Below, in pieces: positions 1 to 8,915 of a DNA stretch of 13,605 bases. The translations under genes and the position numbers were made by a program. Below the pieces are notes generated by a model, which ran no database searches, was not told the origin of the DNA, and saw only the letters and a program-made list of their open reading frames with translations. Each line of letters begins with the position of its first letter. The first letter of the stretch is position 1. Source of the DNA: Proteobacteria bacterium UBA4656 (GTDB lineage: Bacteria; Pseudomonadota; Gammaproteobacteria; Xanthomonadales; Ahniellaceae); NCBI GenBank assembly GCA_002405525.1, contig DHLY01000155.1, forward strand, positions 4,682 through 18,286, in the 5' to 3' direction.

Positions 1-457
1 CCACCACGCCGCCGGGGAAGTTGATCAGCCGTGCCCAGACCGGGCCCGCCATCTGCCCGTAGTTGCTCACCAGCAGGGAGCGCCAGCGGTTGCCGAGGCT
101 CGGATCCGGGGACACCTGGCCGCTGATGCTGCCGCGGTTCTCGACGATGACCTGGGTGGTGTCGATCCCGGCGGGCGCATGGGTGTAGATCTCGGCCACG
201 GTGGCCGCGCCGCCAGTCGTGCCGACGTCAACGCGGCCGCTGATCAGCTGGATCACGCCAGCGTTCGCGCCCGGCAACAGGGACACGCCGACGTTGGTGC
301 TGGGCCGGGTGTCGATGTTGCCGACGTTGCCACTGCACTGGGTGGTGCCGTCGGACGGCACCGGGAAGGGCACGCACTGGGCCGCCGCAGGCGCGGTGGG
401 CAGCATGGCCAGCGCAAGGCTTGCAAAGCACGGAAACCAGGGGGCGGATGGGCGCAT
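1..457 (-). CDS. Secreted protein of unknown function, N-terminal part only
   Basis: An open frame of 152 codons starts with ATG at 457 and runs off the left edge without a stop. Residues 1-27 form a typical signal peptide (positive start, hydrophobic core rich in Leu and Ala, AAAQ cleavage region), so the product should be exported. The mature part seen is Gly-, Val-, Thr- and Asn-rich with alternating hydrophobic residues, including VENRGSISGQ near residue 105. That texture recalls beta-helical passengers of autotransporters or adhesins, but the C-terminus is missing and I cannot assign a family. It lies 153 bases downstream of the OmpA-like gene on the same strand, so the two might be co-expressed surface proteins. 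No strong ribosome binding site precedes the ATG; the start rests on the signal peptide. Confidence 0.7.
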   Translation of the reverse strand, partial: MRPSAPWFPCFASLALAMLPTAPAAAQCVPFPVPSDGTTQCSGNVGNIDTRPSTNVGVSLLPGANAGVIQLISGRVDVGTTGGAATVAEIYTHAPAGIDTTQVIVENRGSISGQVSPDPSLGNRWRSLLVSNYGQMAGPVWARLINFPGGVV

Positions 458-565
458 CGGGGGCTCGGGGATCGAGACGGCGGCGTCTGCCCAAAGCAAG
501 CGTGAAAACGGGCCGAAGACCCTCACGCCTGCGGCGCCGACGCGACCGCAGCCGCCCGCCGGAGG

Positions 566-583
566 GCGCCTGCGAGCAGGCGC
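566..583 (-). terminator. Candidate hairpin after the OmpA-like gene
   Basis: A perfect 8-bp inverted repeat (GCGCCTGC / GCAGGCGC, 2-base spacer; effectively a 7-bp stem with a CGAG-type tetraloop) sits 27 bases downstream of the stop of the OmpA-like gene. There is no T-run after it on either strand, so an intrinsic terminator function is only a guess. Confidence 0.25.
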
Positions 584-610
584 TGCCGCGGAAGCGCGGT
601 CAAACCCCGC

Positions 611-2653
611 TCAGATCGGGCAGGCCTTGGCGTCCGCGCCGCTGGTGCCGGCCACGCGGCGCACGAAGGCGCGCGCGGTGGCGGTCAGCCCGCCTGGATC
701 GCGGATCGTGTAGACGAAGAAGTCCGTGCCGCACCAGTCCACGTTCGGCGTGTAGGTCACCGTTCCGTCCGGGTTCACGCGGGTCTGGCCGCGGATGCCG
801 GGCGTGGCCGAGACCACGGTCAGCGGATCGCCGTCCGGGTCGAAGTCGTTGAGCAGCACGCGCACCGTGGTGGGGTTGGCCAGGGTGGTGGTGGCCTCGT
901 CCTCGTTGGCGACCGGCGCGCGGTTGGGCCGCGGCGGCGCGGTGACGGTGACCGTGACGCGCGCGGTGGTCGTCAGACCGGCGGGATCGCGCACCGTGTA
1001 GGTGAACGAGTCCGTGCCGGAGAAGCCCGCGCGAGGGGCGTAGGTGATCGAGGTGCCGGCGATGGTGGCGGTGCCATTGGACGGCGTGCCGACTGCGGCG
1101 ATCGCCAGCGTGTCGCCGTCAGGGTCGCTGTCGTTGCCGAGCACCGCGATGCTCACGGTCGCGTCGTTGCGCACCGTGGCCGTGTCGTCGGCGGCCACCG
1201 GGCCACGGTTGATGAACTGCACCGGGCCCAGCGTGGTGTCGGTCTGCACGGTCTCGAAGCGGTAGACGTCGACCGTGCGCTTGTGCTCGGCCGGATTGCG
1301 CAGCGCGCGCTCGATCCAGGGGGCCGGCGCCTTGACCGGCTCGCGCACCCACTCGATGCGCTGCTCGGTGACCGTGGTCGGGGGCGGGGTCTCCTCGCGC
1401 TCCTCGACGCTCAGGAACGAGATCTCGACGCGCCGGTTGCGCGCGCGATCGGCGCCCGCGTTCGAGTACCTCGGCGCGCGCTCGCCCCGACCGGCGGCGT
1501 CGATCTCACCCGCGTCGACGCCCATTCCGGCCAGGAAATCCCTCACGACCGACGCGCGGCGCTCGGACAAGGCCTGGTTGTAGGCGACGGGTCCGAGGTC
1601 GCAGGTATGGCCGACGATGCTGATGCGCGAAACGCGCCTGCCGGTCCGCAGCGACTCGCCCAGCGACGCGAGCGCCGCGCGCGCCTCGGCGGTGAGCTCG
1701 GCGCTGTCGATGCGGAACAACTGCTCGCTGTCGACCTTGATTTCGTTGCGTATCGCCACCGGCTCGGAAGGCTTCTCGACCTGCACCTCGCGCGCGACCT
1801 CGACGTCGCGGTACGGCTCGGTAGCCCGGAACGCGCCGCCGATGTCCCAGCGCAGGAAGACCCAGCCGCGGGTGTCAGCGTCGTCGAGCACGAAGTCGCC
1901 GTCGCGCTCGTAGTGCTCGACCTCGAGCGACAGGCTCAGCGGCGAGCCTTCGAAGAACTTGTCCACGCCGGCCGAGAAGGTCAACTGGTCGGAGTCGAAG
2001 TCGCCCCATTCGTAGTCGACGCCGCCGCGCAGGCGCGCGAGCCCGCCGTCGAAGAAGCGGCCGGTCCGCGCGCCGACGCCGTGGTCGTAGGCCTGCGCGA
2101 AGCCGCGCAAGGTGGTGGCGACGGTGCGCGACTGGGTGAACGGCCGGCCGTTCTGCGTGCCGGTGAGCGTGTCGGTGACCGAGTCGACGAAAGTGTCGGT
2201 CAGGCGCTCGTCGGTCAGTCCTTGCGAGACGTAGGCGTCGAGGAAGAATCGCTCGCGCTCGAGACCGACGCCGAGGCTGGCCTTGCGGTCGCCGTCGGCG
2301 TTGCGGTCGACGGCGACGAAGGCCTTGGCCACGGTCACCTTGTCCGGGCGCTCGATCGTGTCCTCGCGGGTCAGTCCGCCCCACAGCCAGTGGCGATCGA
2401 GTTTCAGGCCGCCGGCGCCGCCGCGTCCGATCCAGCCCTCTCCGATCCACGACGAATCGCCATCGTGGCCGAACACGCGGACGAACTCGCCTTCGACGTG
2501 ACCGTCGTCGTCCACACCGAGCGACAGGCGGGTGTCGCTGCCGACCCAGGACAGGGGGATGCTGCTCTCGGCAGGCATCGGCTGGGTGGACTGGGCGGCG
2601 GCGGGCGCCGTGAAGGCGGCGGCGACCGCGACGGCGAGCAGGCGGGGACGCAT
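611..2653 (-). CDS. OmpA-family outer-membrane protein with C-terminal cadherin-like repeats
   Basis: The 680-residue product has a signal peptide (1-21, ending AAAQ). A region to about residue 275 is rich in aromatic and Gly residues with alternating patterns, as in outer-membrane beta-barrels. An OmpA C-terminal domain covers about 305-415, with YNQALSERRA and NRRVEI, and is expected to bind peptidoglycan in the periplasm. After a Pro/Thr-rich linker there are two tandem domains at about 484-573 and 577-664, each with GNDSDPDGD- or LNDFDPDGD-type Asp motifs followed by a YTxRDPxGLT strand. These resemble calcium-binding cadherin/Big_9-type repeats. In the OmpA domain the usual GHTD reads GHTCD, so Cys351 takes the place of the canonical Asp, while Arg366 of the ERRA segment is kept. 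Cys641 and Cys678 could form a disulfide. GAGGAG lies upstream of the ATG at good spacing, which supports the start. A role in envelope anchoring or adhesion is inferred. Confidence 0.85.
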   Translation of the reverse strand: MRPRLLAVAVAAAFTAPAAAQSTQPMPAESSIPLSWVGSDTRLSLGVDDDGHVEGEFVRVFGHDGDSSWIGEGWIGRGGAGGLKLDRHWLWGGLTREDTIERPDKVTVAKAFVAVDRNADGDRKASLGVGLERERFFLDAYVSQGLTDERLTDTFVDSVTDTLTGTQNGRPFTQSRTVATTLRGFAQAYDHGVGARTGRFFDGGLARLRGGVDYEWGDFDSDQLTFSAGVDKFFEGSPLSLSLEVEHYERDGDFVLDDADTRGWVFLRWDIGGAFRATEPYRDVEVAREVQVEKPSEPVAIRNEIKVDSEQLFRIDSAELTAEARAALASLGESLRTGRRVSRISIVGHTCDLGPVAYNQALSERRASVVRDFLAGMGVDAGEIDAAGRGERAPRYSNAGADRARNRRVEISFLSVEEREETPPPTTVTEQRIEWVREPVKAPAPWIERALRNPAEHKRTVDVYRFETVQTDTTLGPVQFINRGPVAADDTATVRNDATVSIAVLGNDSDPDGDTLAIAAVGTPSNGTATIAGTSITYAPRAGFSGTDSFTYTVRDPAGLTTTARVTVTVTAPPRPNRAPVANEDEATTTLANPTTVRVLLNDFDPDGDPLTVVSATPGIRGQTRVNPDGTVTYTPNVDWCGTDFFVYTIRDPGGLTATARAFVRRVAGTSGADAKACPI

Positions 2654-2700
2654 TGGGGGAGCTCCTCGTGATTCCGATGAACGTGGGTCCGGCGCTGCCG

Positions 2701-2854
2701 GCAGGACGTTGAGAAAGTGCTTTCCTGCACTTTCTCAACGTCGCGAGTTCGGCACGGGTCCGTACTCGCTCCCGACGAATCAATCGCTTTCGCGATCGAT
2801 TCGCGGGTGCGGCATCCCCGCCGCGCACTAGCCGGGTGTTTCTCAACACCCTGC
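2701..2854 (-). repeat. Dispersed structured repeat, copy A
   Basis: Read on the minus strand, this 154-bp element aligns over its whole length with 8623-8774. It has near-perfect 16-base terminal inverted repeats (2701-2716 and 2839-2854, two mismatches). It folds into consecutive stem-loops: 2834-2851 (7 bp), 2776-2803 (12 bp with one G-U, GAAA loop on the minus strand), 2743-2769 (GCGAGT/ACTCGC) and 2705-2742. It ends 47 bases before the OmpA-like start codon, so it would be transcribed in that gene's leader if the promoter at 2910-2937 is real. Confidence 0.75.
2705..2742. repeat. Perfect 16-bp hairpin within repeat A
   Basis: GACGTTGAGAAAGTGC at 2705-2720 is exactly the reverse complement of 2727-2742, with a 6-base loop (TTTCCT). 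It is less GC-rich than its surroundings. No T-run follows, so it is not an obvious terminator. The matching place in copy B (8739-8766) keeps a 9-bp stem with one mismatch. Confidence 0.85.
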
Positions 2855-2855
2855 C

Positions 2856-2909
2856 AGGGAACCTCTGAACAAGGATCCACACCCGCGGATCCTTGTTCAG
2901 AGGCTCCCT
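2856..2909. repeat. Long palindrome, 23-bp arms with one mismatch
   Basis: The arm at 2856-2878 pairs with 2887-2909 over 23 positions with a single mismatch (a G-U wobble in RNA) and an 8-base spacer. The inner 17 bp (CCTCTGAACAAGGATCC) are perfect. It abuts repeat A on one side and the predicted -10 box of the OmpA-like gene on the other. It could be a repetitive-element end, a MITE remnant or a leader structure; none of the other three repeat copies has it. Confidence 0.85.
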
Positions 2910-2937
2910 AGCGTAACCGCCCGGCCACGGGCGTCAA
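2910..2937 (-). promoter_or_regulatory. Candidate sigma-70 promoter for the OmpA-like gene
   Basis: On the minus strand TTGACG (2937-2932) is followed after 16 bases by TACGCT (2915-2910). The -35 matches the consensus at 5 of 6 positions. Transcription starting near 2903 would give a leader of about 250 bases containing the palindrome and repeat A. This is a sequence match only. Confidence 0.45.
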
Positions 2938-3010
2938 GGCGATGTCAATTCGGCGATGCGCGCCGCACCCAGCCCGGCGACCGCCACCGATGGGACGGCG
3001 CAGGGCGGGG

Positions 3011-3016
3011 TATGAT
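3011..3016 (+). promoter_or_regulatory. Candidate -10 box for the glutaredoxin fusion gene
   Basis: TATGAT lies 28 bases before the chosen ATG at 3045, with no convincing -35. It overlaps an in-frame upstream ATG at 3012, which argues that 3012 is not the true start. Confidence 0.4.
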
Positions 3017-3044
3017 CGCAGGCATCGCCCGCCCCGGAGTCCCC

Positions 3045-3968
3045 ATGAGCCTCGACCCCGTCCTGCGCGCCCGCATCGACGACCTGCTGTCGGCGCATCG
3101 CGTGGTGCTGTTCATGAAGGGCACGCGCAATGCGCCGCGCTGCGGCTTCTCCGCGGCAGCCGCGGACGCACTCAACGGTCTGCTGGACGATTATCTGAGC
3201 ATCGACGTTCTGGCCGACGATGCGATCCGCAACGGCATCAAGATCTACGGCAACTGGCCGACCATCCCGCAACTCTACGTCGGCGGCGAGCTGGTCGGGG
3301 GCTCCGACATCATCCTCGGCATGCTGGGGTCCGGAGAGCTGCACCAGGTGCTGGGCGTGCCCGCGCCCGACCTCACGCCGCCGGCGATCACCATCACCGA
3401 ACGCGCCGCCGCGGCGATCCGCGAGGCGATGGCGGACGCCGGCGCGGATCGCCTGCATCTGTCGATCGACCCGCAGTTCCACGCGCGGTTCCAGTTGAAG
3501 CCGGCGTCGGGCCGCGAGATCCGGGCCGAATCCGCCGGCATCGAGGTGCTGTTCGACCCCGCCAGCGCCCAGCGCGCGCGCGGCCTCGAGGTGGACTGGG
3601 CGGAGTCGGTGCAGGGATCGGGCTTGGTGATCCGCAACCCCAATGCACCGCCGGCGGTGAAGCCGATGGACGTCCACGCGCTCAAGGCCGCTCTCGACGC
3701 TGGCCGGGTCACCGTCATCGACGTGCGCCCGCCCGCGGATCGCGCGCGCGCGCCGTTCCCGGCAGCGCGGGTGCTCGACGAAGACGCACTGCCCGCGCTT
3801 TCGGCGTTGCCGAAAGACTCGCCGCTCGCCTTTCTCTGCCACCATGGCAACAGCAGCCGGTCGGCCGCGGAGCACTTCCGCGGCCTCGGTTTCCGCGAGG
3901 TTTTCAATGTGGAAGGCGGCATCGACGCATGGAGCCGGGAGATCGATCCCGACGTACCGCGCTACTGA
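3045..3968 (+). CDS. grxD: Monothiol glutaredoxin fused to IscA-like and rhodanese domains
   Basis: The 307-residue product has three parts. Residues 1-106 are a Grx4-type monothiol glutaredoxin with the active site CGFS (33-36), the TIPQLYVGGELVGGSDI glutathione-binding segment and FMKGT; such domains bind and pass on [2Fe-2S] clusters with glutathione. Residues about 113-206 resemble an A-type Fe-S carrier (ITERAAAAIREAM, GIEVLFDP, GSGLVIRNPN), but the cysteines are absent: the CGCG expected after NPN is replaced by APPAVKPM. Residues about 207-307 are a rhodanese with active-site loop CHHGNSS (Cys265). Cys33 and Cys265 are the only cysteines. The start at 3045 is preferred over 3012 because it has GGAG upstream and begins right at the glutaredoxin fold. 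It acts in the cytoplasm, probably in Fe-S or sulfur transfer. E. coli GrxD is about 115 residues, so this is an extended form. Confidence 0.9.
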   Translation: MSLDPVLRARIDDLLSAHRVVLFMKGTRNAPRCGFSAAAADALNGLLDDYLSIDVLADDAIRNGIKIYGNWPTIPQLYVGGELVGGSDIILGMLGSGELHQVLGVPAPDLTPPAITITERAAAAIREAMADAGADRLHLSIDPQFHARFQLKPASGREIRAESAGIEVLFDPASAQRARGLEVDWAESVQGSGLVIRNPNAPPAVKPMDVHALKAALDAGRVTVIDVRPPADRARAPFPAARVLDEDALPALSALPKDSPLAFLCHHGNSSRSAAEHFRGLGFREVFNVEGGIDAWSREIDPDVPRY

Positions 3969-4067
3969 GGATTCGCCTCGGCGCGGAGCGCCGCGGCCGC
4001 CCGGAGGGCATCCAGCAGGTTTTCGATCCGCTCTTCCGGACGAGAGAGGGCGGGGGAGGAACAGTGG

Positions 4068-4394
4068 ATGAAACGATCCAAGCACTGGCTGCCTGCATCC
4101 GTCGCGGCCGTGATGCTCGCCGGCTGCGGCTCCTCGCAGGAGGAACTCGCGGTCGCTGCCTGCAAGGCGGCGGTATCGGAGCGCCTGCAGGGCAAGGTGT
4201 GGAGCCTGGTGGATTCCGAGTTCCGGTCGGGCTATCGGACGGGCGAGCCGGGCCTCGCCGAGATCGTGGCGCCGGTCTACTTCGACAAGGGCCTGCCGGC
4301 GGAAACCCAGCAGAGGGTCACCTGCCGGGTTCAGTTCGACCCCGCCAATGCGAGTGCGGAGCCGGCGGTGATCGGACTCATTTTCCAGTGGTGA
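4068..4394 (+). CDS. Small putative lipoprotein
   Basis: The 108-residue product has a type II signal peptide: MKRSKHW, a hydrophobic stretch and the lipobox LAGC with Cys20 as the lipidated residue. Gly and Ser follow it, and no Asp stands at +2, which favours outer-membrane sorting. The mature part contains Cys32 and Cys86, possibly a disulfide, and a compact sequence ending in IGLIFQW. I do not recognise a family. GGGGGAGGAA upstream of the ATG is a strong ribosome binding site. It lies 99 bases after the glutaredoxin fusion on the same strand, so read-through is possible but no functional link is evident. It converges with the AMP nucleosidase gene. Confidence 0.75.
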   Translation: MKRSKHWLPASVAAVMLAGCGSSQEELAVAACKAAVSERLQGKVWSLVDSEFRSGYRTGEPGLAEIVAPVYFDKGLPAETQQRVTCRVQFDPANASAEPAVIGLIFQW

Positions 4395-4397
4395 GCG

Positions 4398-4434
4398 ATC
4401 GCCGCGTCGCGGTCCGCGCGGACGCGGTCGCCGC
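4398..4434. terminator. GC-rich dyad between convergent genes
   Basis: The 84-base gap between the converging lipoprotein and AMP nucleosidase genes holds the 12-bp palindrome GTCCGCGCGGAC (4412-4423), flanked by further GC-rich self-complementary sequence. Its position suits a two-way terminator, but no T-run is present, so this is weak. Confidence 0.3.
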
Positions 4435-4478
4435 CTGAGGCGCCGATCGAAGGCTCCGGCCGCGGGCCACGCCTACTC

Positions 4479-5255
4479 CTACTCGTCGAAGCGCAGGTGT
4501 TTGACGCTCTTGCCGTGGCGCCGGATCAGGCGCAGCGCCTCGATGCCGATCTGGATGTGGCTGTCGACGAAATGCTCGGTCACCTTGCGGTCCGACGCCT
4601 CGGTCTTCACGCCCTCCGGGATCATCGGCTGGTCGGACACCAGCAGCAGCGCGCCGGCCGGGATCGAATTGGCGAAGCCGGCGGCGAACACGGTCGCGGT
4701 TTCCATGTCGATCGCCATGCAGCGCAGCTTGCGCAGATACTCCTTGAACGCCTCGTCGTGCTCCCACACGCGGCGGTTGGTGGTGTAGACCGTGCCTGTC
4801 CAGTAGTCGTGGCCCAGGTCGCGAATCATGGTGGACACCGCTCGCTGCAGGGCGAAGGCCGGCAGTGCGGGCACCTCGGGCAGCAGGTAGTCGTTGGACG
4901 TACCCTCACCGCGGATGGCGGCGATGGGCAGCACCAGATCGCCCAACTGGTTTTTCTTCTTCAGCCCCCCGCACTTGCCGAGGAACAGCACTGCCCGGGG
5001 GCCGACCGCGCTCAGCAGGTCCATCACGGTGGCGGCGTTGGCGCTGCCCATGCCGAAATTGATCATTGTGATGCCGTCGGCGGTGGCGCTCGGCATCGGA
5101 CGGTCGCGGCCGACCACCGCGGCGCCGGTCATCTCGGCGAAGCGGTCGACGTAGCCGCCGAAGTTGGTCAGCAGGACGTGCTGGCCGAATTCGGTCAGCG
5201 GCTTGCCGGTGTAGCGGGGCAGCCAGTTGGAGACGATTTCCTGCTTGTCGCGCAT
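4479..5255 (-). CDS. amn: AMP nucleosidase, short form
   Basis: The 258-residue product belongs to the purine/uridine phosphorylase fold. It should hydrolyse the N-glycosidic bond of AMP to adenine and ribose 5-phosphate in the cytoplasm. Visible features are GMGSANAATVMDLL (68-81), the phosphate-loop region FLGKCGGL (91-98), TVYTTNRRVWEHDEAF (155-170), the nucleoside-binding AIDMETATVFA (181-191) and VSDQPM (206-211), with Asp208 in the catalytic position of this fold. E. coli Amn is about 484 residues with an extra N-terminal domain; this shorter version matches the compact AMP nucleosidase group. The start has little ribosome-binding sequence, but a -10-like box lies about 27 bases upstream and the next Met is at 42, inside the fold. 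It follows aceE on the same strand after 112 bases, with its own promoter candidate in the gap. Confidence 0.88.
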   Translation of the reverse strand: MRDKQEIVSNWLPRYTGKPLTEFGQHVLLTNFGGYVDRFAEMTGAAVVGRDRPMPSATADGITMINFGMGSANAATVMDLLSAVGPRAVLFLGKCGGLKKKNQLGDLVLPIAAIRGEGTSNDYLLPEVPALPAFALQRAVSTMIRDLGHDYWTGTVYTTNRRVWEHDEAFKEYLRKLRCMAIDMETATVFAAGFANSIPAGALLLVSDQPMIPEGVKTEASDRKVTEHFVDSHIQIGIEALRLIRRHGKSVKHLRFDE

Positions 5256-5282
5256 GCGCGGGCCGTGCCGGGGCGGGCCCGC

Positions 5283-5288
5283 ATTGTA
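5283..5288 (-). promoter_or_regulatory. Candidate -10 box of amn
   Basis: On the minus strand TACAAT (5288-5283) lies about 27 bases before the amn ATG. It sits within a 19-base sequence (plus strand GCCCGCATTGTAGCCCCGC, 5277-5295) identical to the one upstream of aceE. No -35 match is visible. Confidence 0.55.
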
Positions 5289-5367
5289 GCCCCGCGCGAC
5301 GCATCGCGCCCGCGGCGCCGCGGAGGGCCGGCGAGTGCCGTTGCGGAAGAATGCGGCGGCGGGGTGC

Positions 5368-8064
<2,697 letters not shown>

Positions 8065-8098
8065 GGCATGCTCCCGGTGGCGGCGCGCGGCGGCCCGC

Positions 8099-8104
8099 AT
8101 TGTA
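8099..8104 (-). promoter_or_regulatory. Candidate -10 box of aceE
   Basis: TACAAT on the minus strand lies 34 bases before the aceE ATG, inside a 19-base block (8093-8111) identical to the block upstream of amn. The expected -35 position falls inside the dyad at 8109-8130 and has no match to the consensus. Confidence 0.55.
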
Positions 8105-8108
8105 GCCC

Positions 8109-8130
8109 CGCCGCGCCGCACGGCGCGGCG
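8109..8130. promoter_or_regulatory. Perfect 10-bp dyad in the aceE promoter region
   Basis: CGCCGCGCCG (8109-8118) and CGGCGCGGCG (8121-8130) are exact reverse complements with a 2-base centre. The dyad covers the region where the -35 of aceE should lie, about 90-125 bases before the divergent regulator gene. It could be an operator for a dimeric repressor. The local sequence is nearly all G and C, so chance symmetry is possible. Confidence 0.35.
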
Positions 8131-8200
8131 GCGGCGCGGCGGGCGTAAACGTATGCAAGGCGGCGCGGCGGGGCCACTTCCAGGGCGCGATCGCCGCGGC

Positions 8201-8206
8201 TAGGCT
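8201..8206 (+). promoter_or_regulatory. Weak candidate -10 box for the XRE regulator
   Basis: TAGGCT lies 27 bases before the ATG at 8233, the same spacing as several other -10 candidates here. No -35 is seen. Confidence 0.3.
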
Positions 8207-8232
8207 CGCGCCTGCCGGAGGGAAATCACGCC

Positions 8233-8622
8233 ATGCGCCGCCGCCTGCCGCAGGACCCCGCGCTGCTCACCATCGCCGAACGCGTGCGCATCGCGCGCGA
8301 GCAGTCGGGCCTTTCCTGCGCCGCGCTGGCCCGCCAGGTCGGGGTGCGGCCCAGCGCCGCGGTGCAATGGGAAGCCGAGCACGGCACCACGCCCTCGGTG
8401 GAGAACCTCTCGCGCATCGCCACCGTCACCGGCATCGCCTTCGAATGGCTGGCCACCGGGCGCGGCGGCAAGGCGATCCGGCAAGACGGCGAAACCGAGG
8501 CCGTCGCCCTGTCCGACTTCGCGCAGAACCCCTACGAGGAGCGGTGGCTGCGCATCGGCCGCAAGGTGCCGCCGCGCCTGCGGGAATCGCTGCTGAAGTT
8601 CATCGAGGACGCCTGGCGTTAG
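8233..8622 (+). CDS. XRE-family helix-turn-helix protein
   Basis: The 129-residue product has a Cro/C1-type helix-turn-helix at about residues 12-75: TIAERVRIAREQSGLSCAALARQVGV, then SAAVQWEAEHGTTPSVENLSRIATVTGIAFEWLATG. This is the classic pattern of five helices ending in a WLxTG turn. The tail (about 95-129) is charged and probably helical, with no recognised sensor domain. It is expected to be a small DNA-binding transcriptional regulator. GGAGG upstream supports the ATG. It is divergent from aceE, with 168 bases between the start codons and a perfect dyad in the gap, so control of aceE or of itself is possible but unproven. Its TAG stop directly abuts repeat copy B. Confidence 0.85.
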   Translation: MRRRLPQDPALLTIAERVRIAREQSGLSCAALARQVGVRPSAAVQWEAEHGTTPSVENLSRIATVTGIAFEWLATGRGGKAIRQDGETEAVALSDFAQNPYEERWLRIGRKVPPRLRESLLKFIEDAWR

Positions 8623-8774
8623 CAGGCTGCCGAGAAACACCCTGCTGGCGCGCAGCATGGATGGCGCGCTCGCGAATCGATCGCGCGAGCGGCTGATTCG
8701 GCGGGACCGAGTCCGGACATGCGGCAGACTCGCGACGCCGAGAAAGTTCGGGAAAGCACCTTCTCGACAGCCTG
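8623..8774 (+). repeat. Dispersed structured repeat, copy B
   Basis: This 152-bp element begins at the base after the XRE stop codon. Its ends are near-perfect 14-base inverted repeats (8623-8636 and 8761-8774, one mismatch). It aligns over its whole length with the reverse complement of 2701-2854, sharing CGCGAATCGATCGCG, GCTGATTCG/GATTGATTCG and ACTCGCGACG blocks. Stem-loops match those of copy A: 8673-8700 (GCGA loop), 8708-8732 (CGAGTC/GACTCG) and 8739-8766. Together with GC-rich spacer to about 8880 it fills the 293-base gap before the next gene; I see nothing else there. Confidence 0.75.
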
Positions 8775-8880
8775 TTGCAGCGCGCGCCGGCCGGCGGCGC
8801 GCGGTCGACCGCCATGCAGCGCGCCGACGACGGGTGCGATGGAGCAGACGGGCGTCGCCGCCGCGCGCCGCCGCGCGCCG

Positions 8881-8886
8881 TAAGAT
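8881..8886 (+). promoter_or_regulatory. Candidate -10 box for the secreted-protein/metalloprotease pair
   Basis: TAAGAT lies 29 bases before the GTG start at 8916. No -35 match is visible upstream in the GC-only sequence. It would drive the coupled two-gene unit. Confidence 0.4.
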
Positions 8887-8915
8887 GCGGTCCCCGAACT
8901 CCGGAGCCGCGTCTC

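Noticed and set aside
1283..2671. A 462-codon plus-strand open frame antisense to the OmpA-like gene
   Set aside because: Low-complexity Arg/Ala/Gly/Val composition and no domain; the minus-strand frame has a signal peptide, a ribosome binding site and OmpA motifs.
2701..2909. CRISPR array or tRNA in the repeat region
   Set aside because: No regularly spaced direct repeats and no cloverleaf with the conserved T-arm; the signal is inverted symmetry.
3012..3044. Upstream in-frame ATG for the glutaredoxin fusion
   Set aside because: It overlaps the TATGAT box, has no ribosome binding site and adds 11 residues not expected for the fold; ATG at 3045 has GGAG upstream.
2942..4438. A 498-codon plus-strand frame overlapping the glutaredoxin fusion and lipoprotein genes
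   Set aside because: Arg/Pro-rich shadow frame spanning two real genes in another frame.
8065..8121. In-frame 19-residue N-terminal extension of AceE
   Set aside because: It crosses the -10 candidate; the ATG at 8064 has GGGAG upstream and the normal AceE N-terminus.
8861..8880. Short GC direct repeat (GCCGCCGCGC-like, two units)
   Set aside because: Only 10-base units in sequence that is nearly all G and C; not distinguishable from composition.
8775..8915. Upstream ATG extension of the small secreted protein
   Set aside because: It would bury the signal peptide behind 47 Arg/Ala-rich residues and cross the -10 candidate.
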